DNA from: Hydrogenophilales bacterium 12-61-10
Lineage (GTDB): Bacteria; Pseudomonadota; Gammaproteobacteria; Burkholderiales; Thiobacillaceae
Reading direction: 5' to 3'
Assembly (NCBI GenBank): GCA_002279795.1
Contig: NCCT01000028.1
Location: forward strand, 1-64,000
DNA length: 64,000 nt
In this document: one piece after another, positions 27,520 to 35,469 of the stretch
How the letters are laid out: the number at the start of each line of letters is the position of its first letter
Numbering within the stretch: the stretch's first letter is position 1
Notes under the pieces: generated by a model
Told to the model about the DNA's origin: nothing
Seen by the model: the letters and a program-made list of their open reading frames with translations, nothing else
The model's database searches: none
Made by a program: the position numbers and the translations under genes

Positions 27520-28529
27520 TTGGCGCGTAACAAAATCTCTCGCAGTGCATCGAGAAAGCGGCGGTTGTCGTCGGGCAGCGCCGTAGTGATGCGCATGAAG
27601 CCCGGGCCGAGCGTTGAGTCGTTCAAAGGCTTGATCAGGATGTCACGGGCGCGCAGCTGATCGGCGACTTCGGCCGCGTCGTGCGGAGCGAAATTGGCCA
27701 GAAAAAAATAGGTATGCGTTGGATAGGTGCGCACGCCCAGTTCACGCAATGCTGCCGCCAGCGCTTCGGTCCAGCCGTGCAGCTGCGCGGCGCGGGCATG
27801 AATCCGGTCTTCGTGCTGCAGGGTTGCGATGGCGGCCGCCTGGCTGGGGCGGGCAAGCGGGTAGGCATCGTTATGGCCGTTCAGATCGTCGGCGATGGCC
27901 TCGGGAAAAATGCCGTAGCCAACGCGAAAACCCGCCAGGCTGTGGGCTTTGGACAGCGTGCGGGTCACCAGCAGGTTGGGATGCGCGGGTACCAGATGGG
28001 CCACCGATTGCCCGGCCAGGCCGATGAAGGCCTCATCGACCAGAAAGCGCGTCGCCGGATGGCGGCGTAGCAGATCCGGCAGAGGCGTCATGTCGAAGAT
28101 GCCGCCATTGGGGTTGTTGGGATTGACGATCACCACCAGCGTGGTACCCGGCGGGATCACCAGATTGCGCAAGTCGAAGGCAAAATCCTTGTCCTCGGGC
28201 AACCGTGTTTCAGTGTAGTGCTGCGCGATTTCGGGAAACAGCACGTAGGTTGGCGTCAGCAGGTGAACCTGCTGGCCGAAGCGATCGAACAACTGGCGCA
28301 GGATCAATTCTGAACCGGCATTGATGTGAACCAGCCGTTCTGCCACGCCGAGTTGCTGACTGATCAACCGGCGCAACGGCGCGGAATAGGGCTCGGTGTA
28401 ATAGTTGCTGAACGCCGCTTCGGCACAAGCCGCTGCGACCGCTTCGTCGAGCGGCGGCAGCGGGTTTTCGCACAGCAAGAGCTTGATGCCCTTGAAGCTG
28501 CCGCCGCCTTTTTCGTGGGTGCTGCTCAT
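27501..28529 (-). CDS. Histidinol-phosphate aminotransferase-like PLP enzyme
   Basis: A 342-residue class I/II aminotransferase. PLP contacts are visible: NPNNPNG (136-142), D165 in FLVDEAFIG, the Schiff-base K194 in TRTLSKAHSLAGFRVGYG, and R202. It resembles HisC and cobalamin-pathway CobD-type enzymes; the exact substrate is uncertain. The C-terminal ANVVNQK and stop are encoded by the inverted repeat of the MITE-like element, so the native C-terminus has been replaced. The ATG at 28529 has ribosome site GGGAG. Confidence 0.82.
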   Translation of the reverse strand: MSSTHEKGGGSFKGIKLLLCENPLPPLDEAVAAACAEAAFSNYYTEPYSAPLRRLISQQLGVAERLVHINAGSELILRQLFDRFGQQVHLLTPTYVLFPEIAQHYTETRLPEDKDFAFDLRNLVIPPGTTLVVIVNPNNPNGGIFDMTPLPDLLRRHPATRFLVDEAFIGLAGQSVAHLVPAHPNLLVTRTLSKAHSLAGFRVGYGIFPEAIADDLNGHNDAYPLARPSQAAAIATLQHEDRIHARAAQLHGWTEALAAALRELGVRTYPTHTYFFLANFAPHDAAEVADQLRARDILIKPLNDSTLGPGFMRITTALPDDNRRFLDALREILLRANVVNQK

Positions 28530-28621
28530 GATTTCTCCCAGTTGCGGCCGCCACGGCAAGTCGTCATGGCAGGCCTGCGGCAGTCACTCATCCAGGTATT
28601 TGAGTTACCCGAACCCGGCGC

Positions 28622-28984
28622 TCAGCTCTGGTTTTCAACGCCAGGGTTCGGCAAACCTGCGAGTTTGCAGAGCATCTGGACCGGTCCGTGAGGGAACATG
28701 TCGTACAGGAATTTTTTGTAGGCTTCAGCGTCGCTGAAGCTTTCGCCCGGGTGTTTGCCGAGTTCATTCACCAGATCATTCATGCTCGGGTGGGTCAGTT
28801 TTTCCTCGTAGTGTTCGCGGAAAAAACCAATCAGGCCCCGGGCGGTTTCATTCAGGGGCTTGTGTCCGGCCTTTTCATGCTCTGTCACCAGGGCATCGGC
28901 AACTTCTTCGCTCCAGTCATTCGGTTTGACGAGAAATCCGGCTGCGTCGGTTTTTAGGGCCTTGCCGTTTACGGTAATGCTCAT
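28622..28984 (-). CDS. DsrC-like protein lacking the C-terminal cysteine
   Basis: A 120-residue protein of the DsrC/TusE/RspA family. The fold is conserved (DWSEEVADALV, FFREHYEE, LYDMFPHGP) and the first C-terminal cysteine is present in MLCKLAGLPNP. The tail then reads GVENQS instead of the TGCV ending, so the essential penultimate cysteine that carries sulfur as a trisulfide is missing. By family knowledge such members cannot be DsrAB substrates and are considered regulatory. The ATG has a GGAG ribosome site, and a terminator-like hairpin lies directly before it. Confidence 0.88.
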   Translation of the reverse strand: MSITVNGKALKTDAAGFLVKPNDWSEEVADALVTEHEKAGHKPLNETARGLIGFFREHYEEKLTHPSMNDLVNELGKHPGESFSDAEAYKKFLYDMFPHGPVQMLCKLAGLPNPGVENQS

Positions 28985-28999
28985 AGTGGATCTCCAATT

Positions 29000-29035
29000 A
29001 AAAAAACGGGCTGCCTGATAAACCATAGCAGCCCG
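29000..29035 (-). terminator. Terminator/attenuator in the leader of the DsrC-like gene
   Basis: On the minus strand CGGGCTGC and GCAGCCCG (29035-29028 and 29014-29007) pair, followed by a run of seven T. The T-run ends about 5 bases before the ribosome site and 16 bases before the ATG. There is no room for a promoter after it, so transcription of the gene must pass through it. Confidence 0.7.
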
Positions 29036-29073
29036 TTGCTGTTTTTTTGCCCGTGGCGCCTGCGCGGAAAAAC

Positions 29074-29101
29074 AAAAAAGCGGGCGCATGACTGCGCCCG
29101 C
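29074..29101 (-). terminator. Rho-independent terminator after the DUF3365 gene
   Basis: On the minus strand GCGGGCGCA and TGCGCCCGC form a 9-bp perfect stem with a 4-base loop, followed by six T. It lies about 20 bp after the stop of the DUF3365 gene. Confidence 0.88.
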
Positions 29102-29121
29102 CTGGACAAGCTACGCCTGTC

Positions 29122-29718
29122 TTATAAAGGCCGTGTGATCACGACCGCGCCACGCAATTCGCCTGCGCTATAACCGGTTGCCTGATCCAGCGGATATTCG
29201 GTGGCGAGGCGCGCTCTCACGCCTTCCGGAATCGAATCGGTCGCGCCGTGACAGGTCAGGCACATGGGCTGCATGGCGATGGCCTTGGCGTAGCGCATGT
29301 GCTTGCCGGACGCGTCGGTCACCACTTCGGCGAATTCCATGGTGTCGGGTTTTTCACCCTGCTTCATGCGTGCGGCAAACGAGGCCAGCGCCTCGGCTTC
29401 CCAGCCTTTGGCCGGGCCGGTTTCGGCATTGCGCGCACGGGTTCCCACACGGCTGACGGACCAGCCGGTTTGTTTCGACAAGTCGTTCGCGATCTGCGGG
29501 GCAATGTTTTTGCAGACGCTGACGGCTTCTGCCGGGCCGCTAGCCGTCATGGCCTCTTTCAGTTTGCCGCCGAGCTGGGAGCCCAGCGCTTTGGCGACAG
29601 CACGGGTTTCTTCGATCTGCTTGGGCTGCGCCGGTTCGACCTGGGTGACGGTGCGGGTTTCGGGTGTGGCGCAAGCGGTCAACAGCAGGGTCAGGCTGAT
29701 CATCAAGGGGGTTTTCAT
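29122..29718 (-). CDS. DUF3365 (Tll0287-like) heme lipoprotein
   Basis: A 198-residue exported protein. The lipobox LTAC places the lipidated residue at Cys16. A single c-type heme motif CLTCH lies at 153-157, within the DUF3365/Tll0287-like domain, a PAS-like fold that binds heme and is proposed to sense redox state. SRVGTRARNAETGPAKGWE is the typical central block. It ends at a strong terminator. Its electron partners are unknown; the surrounding genes concern sulfur oxidation. Confidence 0.85.
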   Translation of the reverse strand: MKTPLMISLTLLLTACATPETRTVTQVEPAQPKQIEETRAVAKALGSQLGGKLKEAMTASGPAEAVSVCKNIAPQIANDLSKQTGWSVSRVGTRARNAETGPAKGWEAEALASFAARMKQGEKPDTMEFAEVVTDASGKHMRYAKAIAMQPMCLTCHGATDSIPEGVRARLATEYPLDQATGYSAGELRGAVVITRPL

Positions 29719-29781
29719 GCTGGGAGACTCCAGTTGGTTGGTTGGAAAAGGGGTTCGATCAGGGAACGGGCGGGTTGAGGT

Positions 29782-30759
29782 TCAATGCCCTTCGACGCAG
29801 ATTTGCTTACGTGCGACGCTCAGTGCCGTCTGCATGATCAGCACAACGACCACCAGGCACAGCACGCCAAGCAGAGCCGCGCCGAGCCAACTGTAAAAAG
29901 CCTGCCCGGTTGCCTGCGCCATCAGCAGCGTCGCGATGGTGATGGCGGCGATGGGAAAGGAATAGGCCCACCATGAAAGGAAAAACTTCAGCCGCGTGAA
30001 ATAGCTGATCTGCGATGCCAGCAACAGCGTGAACAGCAGGCCGGCGAAATACAGCACGCGCGCAAAGGCATCGACTTCGCCCACCAGGTTGAACCAGGAG
30101 ATGAAGCCGACTGCGGGCGGCGCAATGAAAATGAACAACGTGGGGACGAAACGGTCCGGCAGGCTGCCGTGAAAGATCAGGCGGCTAAAAATGATCGCGG
30201 TGAGGACCGGCCAGAAGAACAGGCCAATGCTGAAGAAAAACCACGACACATCAATTGGCGCGTGGTGCACGCCGGCAATCGGAATCAGGATGTTGCCGAC
30301 CACGGGGATGAACCAGGCCGGGTTCAGGTGGGTGATTTCATACTGGGTGTGGTGTATCCAGGACGACAGCACATACAGCGTGATGGCCAGGTGCAGGACA
30401 CTGCCGATCGACCACAGCCAGAAAGAGGCCGCAGGCGCGGTATGCAGGCAGGCGACCGAAAGCAACAGCATGCCGATGGAAAAGCTTGGCACGAAAGCGA
30501 GCTTGACCGGGTGGGTGACCTCGCCCCATACCGCTTGTGGATAGCGCACGATCTTGGCGGCATAAAGCAGGGTCAACAACGCAAAAAGCGCGGCAGTAAA
30601 AACGAGCAGGGCAGGACTGATGGCAAAGGGCAGGTTGAAGAACTGTTCGGCGCGGCCCCATGCAATGGTGAAGCCGGCCATGCCCATGACAATGGAAAAC
30701 CCCGAGACGGGCAGGTTTTTCAGGCGCGAGCCAGGTTCCATCACAAGGACTTCAGACAT
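29782..30759 (-). CDS. TDT family (TehA/SLAC1-like) membrane transporter
   Basis: A 325-residue protein with about ten transmembrane segments, matching the tellurite-resistance/dicarboxylate transporter family. Its central segments contain PVVGNILIPIAG and FFSIGLFFWPVL. The family includes the yeast sulfite efflux pump Ssu1. As third gene behind persulfide dioxygenase and a rhodanese, sulfite export is the attractive role, but this is inference. The ATG at 30759 has a CTGGAG ribosome site; a GTG six codons upstream is less likely. Confidence 0.82.
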   Translation of the reverse strand: MSEVLVMEPGSRLKNLPVSGFSIVMGMAGFTIAWGRAEQFFNLPFAISPALLVFTAALFALLTLLYAAKIVRYPQAVWGEVTHPVKLAFVPSFSIGMLLLSVACLHTAPAASFWLWSIGSVLHLAITLYVLSSWIHHTQYEITHLNPAWFIPVVGNILIPIAGVHHAPIDVSWFFFSIGLFFWPVLTAIIFSRLIFHGSLPDRFVPTLFIFIAPPAVGFISWFNLVGEVDAFARVLYFAGLLFTLLLASQISYFTRLKFFLSWWAYSFPIAAITIATLLMAQATGQAFYSWLGAALLGVLCLVVVVLIMQTALSVARKQICVEGH

Positions 30760-30848
30760 GTCGACTCCAGCGATCACGCTTTGCGTTCAGTTACCGGATA
30801 GCGATGGCGCGGCATGCGGGTCGGCAATGCCGCGCCATGGCCCCGGAC

Positions 30849-31229
30849 TTATGCCCCGAACTGGGTGGCTTCGCGCTCCACCGGCAGGTTGGCTTGGGTC
30901 CAGGCGTCGAATCCGCCGTGGATCGAGCGCACGCCGACATAGCCCATGCGCTGCAGGTTATACGCCGCCAGCGCTGCGCGGCCGCTGGTTTTGCAGTAGA
31001 TCAGGATGTCGCGATCGCGCTGCGACAGCTGCGGGTGATCGCCGATCTTGAATTCCAGAAGGCCGCGTGGAATGTTGATCGCGCCAGGCATGTGGCCGGC
31101 GTCGAATTCGGCTGGCTCGCGCACGTCCAGCAGCAGGGAGTGCTGCATGGCGTTCTGGGCAGCGGCCAGATCGATTTCGGTAATGTGCGTTTTGGCTTCG
31201 GCAACCAGATCAAGTGCAGACATCGGCAT
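30849..31229 (-). CDS. Single-domain rhodanese
   Basis: A 126-residue cytoplasmic sulfurtransferase. The catalytic Cys79 lies in the loop IYCKTSGRAA and the entry motif is LLLDVREPAEFDAGHMPGAINIP. It would transfer sulfane sulfur between thiols such as glutathione persulfide. It sits between the persulfide dioxygenase and the TDT transporter in one operon. Rhodanese-dioxygenase pairs are a well-known functional partnership. Confidence 0.92.
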   Translation of the reverse strand: MPMSALDLVAEAKTHITEIDLAAAQNAMQHSLLLDVREPAEFDAGHMPGAINIPRGLLEFKIGDHPQLSQRDRDILIYCKTSGRAALAAYNLQRMGYVGVRSIHGGFDAWTQANLPVEREATQFGA

Positions 31230-31274
31230 AACAAACTCCTGAGTAATTTTAAAAGGGGGCAGTACTGCCCAGAC

Positions 31275-31979
31275 TTATTTGGCGGCCACGCGGCCACATG
31301 CCAGATTGGCGGGGATGGCAATATCCATCAGCTTGGGGTTGTCGAGCACCAGGCTGTTCATCAGTTCGATATACGCCGCGCGCGTGGTGTTGGCCAGGCG
31401 CGGATTATGGCGTTTTTCCTCGCCGATGCTCGATGCAGTCCAGCCCTTGTAATCGTGCGCCGGGTAGACCAGCGTGTCGTCGGGCAGCGCAAACAGCTTG
31501 TCGACAATGGAATCCCACGACTTGCCCGCATCGCCGGCCTGAAAGTCGGTACGCCCGGTGCCGCGAATCAGCAGCACGTCGCCGGTGAACACCGCCTGCG
31601 GTTGGTCGGGATTCAGCAGAAAACTGAACGATTCGTTGGTGTGGCCAGGCGTGTAGATCGCGCGCAGTTTCACGCCGTCGACGTTGACCAGGTCGCCTTC
31701 GCGCACGTGTTCAGACACGCATTCAGCCTGGGTGAATTCGCCCATCATGGTGACGCAGCCGGTTTCGCTGCGCAGGTCGCCGAGACCCGTGACGTGATCG
31801 GCATGGGTATGGGTGTCGATGGCGCGCACCAGTTTGAGGTCGAGATCAGCGATGGCTTTGAGGTAATGCGGCACCATTTCCTTGACCGGGTCGATGATGA
31901 GGGCTTCGCGGCCCACACCCGATGCGATCAGGTAGGTATAGGTACTTGATTCCGATTCGAAGAATTGGCGAAACAGCAT
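31275..31979 (-). CDS. Persulfide dioxygenase (ETHE1-like, MBL fold)
   Basis: A 234-residue mononuclear iron enzyme oxidising glutathione persulfide to sulfite. The metallo-beta-lactamase motif is THTHADH (56-62), with H113 in TPGHTNES, D134 in FTGDVLLIRGTGRTDFQ, and H175 in YPAHDYKG. The GTGRTDFQ block is characteristic of ETHE1/SdoA enzymes. The ATG at 31979 has ribosome site AGGAGAG. First gene of an operon with rhodanese and TDT transporter, behind a sigma-54 site. Confidence 0.93.
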   Translation of the reverse strand: MLFRQFFESESSTYTYLIASGVGREALIIDPVKEMVPHYLKAIADLDLKLVRAIDTHTHADHVTGLGDLRSETGCVTMMGEFTQAECVSEHVREGDLVNVDGVKLRAIYTPGHTNESFSFLLNPDQPQAVFTGDVLLIRGTGRTDFQAGDAGKSWDSIVDKLFALPDDTLVYPAHDYKGWTASSIGEEKRHNPRLANTTRAAYIELMNSLVLDNPKLMDIAIPANLACGRVAAK

Positions 31980-32106
31980 GGTTCTCTCCTTGTCCGGGGC
32001 CAGGGGCGCTGGCCGTTGATCCGATTGCGTCGGACCACGCAGGTTGAAACGCTTTTTTGCGGGCGTCTGGGTACGGCTATTGTTGAGCAAACCACTCAGG
32101 AATTAG

Positions 32107-32122
32107 AGCAACCTATATGCCA
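32107..32122 (-). promoter_or_regulatory. Sigma-54 promoter of the persulfide dioxygenase operon
   Basis: On the minus strand TGGCATATAGGTTGCT matches TGGCAc-N5-TTGCW, with exactly ten bases between GG and GC. The expected start is near 32096, giving a 5' leader of about 115 bases. No better sigma-70 site was noticed. Confidence 0.75.
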
Positions 32123-32229
32123 GATTGAGGCGCTTTAGGCAGAAATCAATAGGTCGTTGATTTATTGTAATAAATGGCGAACATCCGTTACAAAACCCGG
32201 AGCCGTTTGCGGAAGGCAGATGCCATTAG

Positions 32230-32265
32230 TGTCAGTGCCCGATCGGTTTGCTGTCATTCATGGCA
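32230..32265. promoter_or_regulatory. Candidate enhancer sites upstream of the persulfide dioxygenase operon
   Basis: TGTCAGTGC (32230-32238) and TGTCATTCATGGCA (32252-32265) lie about 135-170 bp upstream of the predicted start. Related TGTCA inverted repeats stand in similar places before the other two sigma-54 promoters. They are suitable for a sigma-54 activator such as the FisR-like protein at 47280. Confidence 0.5.
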
Positions 32266-32304
32266 GCAAACCGATCGGGCACACCCCGCCCAGGACGGGC
32301 GGGG
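32237..32304. terminator. Two hairpins after the peroxiredoxin gene
   Basis: A 17-bp perfect stem, GCCCGATCGGTTTGCTG with its complement (32237-32253 and 32264-32280), then CCCCGCCC/GGGCGGGG (32284-32304). They lie just after the peroxiredoxin stop on the minus strand. Neither has a good T-run, so they may end or stabilise the transcript. The first encloses one of the TGTCA repeats. Confidence 0.5.
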
Positions 32305-32313
32305 ATCACACGT

Positions 32314-32964
32314 TTACAGTGACTTCGTGCAGAAGTACCAGTCGGTGCACTCGTAGCCTTCGCCCATGCGGGCTTCGGCGGCATCAGCATCCTGCGGCGG
32401 CGGCACGATGACCTTGTCGCCGGGCTGCCAGCCTTCTGGCGTGGCGATCTTGTTCTTGTCTGAGGTCTGCAGCGCGGTCACCAGGCGCAGGAACTCGGGG
32501 ATCGAGCGGCCGTTGGTCATCGGGTAATAGACCATGGCGCGCAGGATGCCTTTGGGGTCGATGATGAAAGTCGCGCGGACCGCAGACGTATCAGCAGCAC
32601 CCGGGTGGATCATGCCGTAGGCTCTGGCGACATCCATCGACAGGTCTTCGATGATCGGGAACTGAATCTCGACGCCGAATTTTTCCTTGATGTTGCGCAC
32701 CCAGGCGACGTGCGAGTAGTAGCTGTCGATCGACAGGCCGAGCAGGTCGCAGTTGAGTTTCTGGAAATCAGGGTAGTGCTTGGCGAAAGCGATGAACTCG
32801 GTGGTACACACCGGGGTGAAGTCGGCCGGGTGTGAAAACAGCACCAGCCATTTGCCTTCGTAGTCGGACAGTTGCTTCACGCCGTGCGTAGTGCGCGCCT
32901 TGAATTCGGGTGCGCGCTCGTTGAGGCGCGGAAATTGAGCAACAGCTTGAGTCGTTTCGGTCAT
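32314..32964 (-). CDS. 1-Cys peroxiredoxin (Prx6 type)
   Basis: A 216-residue thiol peroxidase. The peroxidatic Cys53 is in HPADFTPVCTTEF. The C-terminal extension typical of Prx6 proteins is present (residues 160-216), with extra cysteines in the ECTDWYFCTKSL tail. It would reduce hydrogen peroxide or organic peroxides. It has its own promoter region with a perfect palindrome, so it is probably regulated apart from the dioxygenase operon downstream. Confidence 0.93.
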   Translation of the reverse strand: MTETTQAVAQFPRLNERAPEFKARTTHGVKQLSDYEGKWLVLFSHPADFTPVCTTEFIAFAKHYPDFQKLNCDLLGLSIDSYYSHVAWVRNIKEKFGVEIQFPIIEDLSMDVARAYGMIHPGAADTSAVRATFIIDPKGILRAMVYYPMTNGRSIPEFLRLVTALQTSDKNKIATPEGWQPGDKVIVPPPQDADAAEARMGEGYECTDWYFCTKSL

Positions 32965-32991
32965 GGCAATTACCTTTTTTGGGTTGAACGA

Positions 32992-33011
32992 ATATTAGAA
33001 ATTTCTAATAT
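32992..33011. promoter_or_regulatory. 20-bp perfect palindrome upstream of the peroxiredoxin gene
   Basis: ATATTAGAAATTTCTAATAT lies 28-47 bp before the peroxiredoxin ATG, where a promoter would be. A TTAGAA-TTCTAA core of this size is typical for an ArsR-family dimer (for example BigR/SqrR-type sulfide sensors). The regulator itself is not identified in this window. Confidence 0.65.
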
Positions 33012-33099
33012 ATTAACATCTTAGGGTGACAGGGGAAAGAGTTCCAATTGATTGTCTGAGCATAGTGCATGGATAACATCAATCGGTTACAGAAAAACA

Positions 33100-33432
33100 T
33101 CAGCGCACGCTAGCGGCTTGAACAGCCTGGCTGCGCGCCCGAATGTTGCGCACCAGCATGCCGTGCGACCACAGGCCGGCAAACGGGATCAGCGAGGCAA
33201 AAAACACGCCTGCGCCCTTGAGCGGTGACAGATAGCCACGTGACAGCACGAACAACAACGTGGCGGTAGCCCACAAAAACAGCAGGCCGTGCGCCATGCC
33301 GACCACGCTTACGGCCACCGGCATGCCGGCAAAATACTTGAGTGGCATGGCAATGCCGAGCAGGGTCACCAGGGAGGCGCCTTCGACCAATGCTAGGAGG
33401 CTGAGTGAGCGCAGGGAAGCGGGGATAGTCAT
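33100..33432 (-). CDS. DUF3817 membrane protein
   Basis: A 110-residue protein with three hydrophobic segments. LRSLSLLALVEGASLVTLLGIAMPLKY and GMAHGLLFL are characteristic of DUF3817, a small integral membrane family of unknown function. The ATG at 33432 was chosen for its GGAG ribosome site. It is the last gene after the FccAB-like pair, 19 bp downstream of the cytochrome gene. Confidence 0.82.
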   Translation of the reverse strand: MTIPASLRSLSLLALVEGASLVTLLGIAMPLKYFAGMPVAVSVVGMAHGLLFLWATATLLFVLSRGYLSPLKGAGVFFASLIPFAGLWSHGMLVRNIRARSQAVQAASVR

Positions 33433-33451
33433 GCTGTGTGGCTCCTGTGAT

Positions 33452-34132
33452 TCATTCGAGGACGGCGTAGTAGGTCGCGAGTTCATTGATTTCCTGCAGT
33501 GTCAGGCGCTGCGCGAACTGGCGCATGCCCTGGTTGGCATCGGTGGCGCGATGGCCTTCGCGGTAGTCGAGCATGGTACGGGTAAAGGCTGCTGGATTCT
33601 GCCCGGCCAGCGCCGGCGTGGCGTTGTTGCCGCCTTGGCCTGCCGCGCCGTGGCACGAGGCGCAGGCGGTGAGCAGGCGTTTTCGGTCGCCATGCCGGGC
33701 CAGTTGCTCGGTGCGGGCGTTGGAACGGGCGGCGCGTTCAGGCAGCGGCTGGCTGGCGTAATACGCCGCCACATCGGCCATATCCTGCCGGCTCATGCCT
33801 TTGACGGCGGCCTGCATCAGCCTGGCGCGCGGGTTTTCCAGACGGCCGCCGCGCTGGTAATCGAGCAAGCTTTTGTAGGTGTAGGCCGGTGTTTGTTTCG
33901 CCAGATTGGCCCAGTTGCGACTCGGCGCCACCCCGGTTTCACCGTGGCAGGAGGCGCACATCAGCGCCTGATTGAGCCGCTTGCCGCGGACGCTGTCACC
34001 TTTTGGCATGGCGGCGAGGGTGGCGCGCAATTCGGATGGCGTAAACCCGAGCTTGGCGGGCTGCGTTGGGTTGGCCTGGGCAAACGCAGAGAGTCCCAGC
34101 GTGAACACGCTGATGGCTAACAAACGGTTCAT
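33452..34132 (-). CDS. fccA: Diheme c4-type cytochrome, likely FccA subunit
   Basis: A 226-residue periplasmic cytochrome with a signal peptide (1-20) and two class I domains. Heme motifs are CASCH at 59-63 and again at 157-161. The gene starts in the stop codon of the FccB-like gene (ATGA), so it is the probable electron-accepting subunit of that flavoprotein. The order fccB-fccA is the reverse of the Allochromatium fccAB order. Confidence 0.85.
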   Translation of the reverse strand: MNRLLAISVFTLGLSAFAQANPTQPAKLGFTPSELRATLAAMPKGDSVRGKRLNQALMCASCHGETGVAPSRNWANLAKQTPAYTYKSLLDYQRGGRLENPRARLMQAAVKGMSRQDMADVAAYYASQPLPERAARSNARTEQLARHGDRKRLLTACASCHGAAGQGGNNATPALAGQNPAAFTRTMLDYREGHRATDANQGMRQFAQRLTLQEINELATYYAVLE

Positions 34133-35457
34133 GCGAAGCAGTCCTCGGTAAAGGTTTTCAGCCAGGCTTGCTGGTAGACCGCGCCGAGCCGGATTTGTGC
34201 CGGTGTGGCGTCGAGCGACGCATAGCGATGACCGGAAACTTGCACGATCTTGTTGTTTTTGAGCTGGAACACATCGGCCACGAACAGGCCATAGTCGGAC
34301 CCCGCCAGCGCGTAGCAGACGTTTTGCCACTTGGGCTCGTCGGGCGCGCGCCCGGCCAGCAGATTGGCCACGGCAAACGCCGTGATCTTGGCCTGGTTGT
34401 TGGCGGAGTAACCTGACTTGGGCATGACATCGGCAATGCTGGCGTCGCCGATGACGAATACGTCGCGATGCTTGCTCGACTCGAAGGTGCGGCGCTCGAT
34501 CGGGCACCAGCCGCTGGCATCGGTCAGCCCCATGTCGAAGGCGAGCTTGCCCGCCTTCATCGGCGGAATGACGTTCAGTACGTCGGCCTTGATCACGCCT
34601 TGCGCGGTGGTGACGAGCAGCGAACGAACATCGATTTTCTTCGTGCTGCCGCCGTCCTTGCCGCGTATCCATTCGATCGGCGATGGCTTGCCGCTGTTTC
34701 TGACATCGGCCGGCATGCCGTTCATGAAATCCTGCGGAATGTTGTAGCCGTACAGGCGATGCCAGCCCAATTGCATGCTGGCGTCGGTGACGAAATCGTC
34801 CTTTGGATCGAGGATGATGACCTTGCCGCCGGGGTTGTGGCGGCGCATCCACTCGGTGACCAGTGCCGCGCGTTCATACGGGCCGGGCGGACACCGATAC
34901 GGTTTGGGCGGCGCAATCAGCACAAACGTACCGCCCTGGCGCATCGACTTGAGCTGGCTTGCCAGCAATGCGGTTTGCGGCCCGGGAATCCAGCCTGACG
35001 GTGCGCGGGTTTCCGCCGCCGTCGCGCTGTAGCCGGGGATGGCCGAATACTGCAGGCTGATGCCGGGGCTAACGATGAGCTTGTCGTAGGCGAGAGTTTG
35101 TCTGCCTGCGGTGCGCACCTGTTTTTTGTCGGGGTCGAAACCGACCACGGTGTCGAAGACGAACTCGATGCCGTAGCGCGACTTCAGCGCGTCGTAAGAC
35201 ACATTCAGATCGTCCATCGCCACATGGCCGGTGATCACTTCGCTCGAGCCGTAACCCCGGATATAGGTACGGTTGGCCTCGATCACCGTCACCCGCAAGG
35301 CCGGATTGGTCAACTTGAGGTATTTGGCTGCAGTCGCACCGCCCACCCCGCCGCCGATGACGACAACATGACCTGCGCGACCGGCTGCGCGTGCCGGCAG
35401 CGCGCCGGCCAGGGCCAGCCCGGCGCCCAGCCTGAGAAATTCACGACGATTCAACAT
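34129..35457 (-). CDS. fccB: Flavocytochrome c sulfide dehydrogenase flavoprotein (FccB-like)
   Basis: A 442-residue periplasmic flavoprotein oxidising sulfide. A Tat signal (RREFLRLG) precedes the FAD motif VVVIGGGVGGATAA. The redox-active pair is C189 (RCPPGPYERA) and C318 (SGWCPIERRTF). GDASIADVMPKSGYSANNQ is the conserved second FAD block. The cysteine that binds FAD covalently in Allochromatium FccB (YYTCYLSNEV) is not there; the aligned stretch is IRGYGSSEV, so FAD is probably non-covalent. Coupled to fccA. Confidence 0.9.
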   Translation of the reverse strand: MLNRREFLRLGAGLALAGALPARAAGRAGHVVVIGGGVGGATAAKYLKLTNPALRVTVIEANRTYIRGYGSSEVITGHVAMDDLNVSYDALKSRYGIEFVFDTVVGFDPDKKQVRTAGRQTLAYDKLIVSPGISLQYSAIPGYSATAAETRAPSGWIPGPQTALLASQLKSMRQGGTFVLIAPPKPYRCPPGPYERAALVTEWMRRHNPGGKVIILDPKDDFVTDASMQLGWHRLYGYNIPQDFMNGMPADVRNSGKPSPIEWIRGKDGGSTKKIDVRSLLVTTAQGVIKADVLNVIPPMKAGKLAFDMGLTDASGWCPIERRTFESSKHRDVFVIGDASIADVMPKSGYSANNQAKITAFAVANLLAGRAPDEPKWQNVCYALAGSDYGLFVADVFQLKNNKIVQVSGHRYASLDATPAQIRLGAVYQQAWLKTFTEDCFA

Positions 35458-35469
35458 GCTCGTTTCCCC

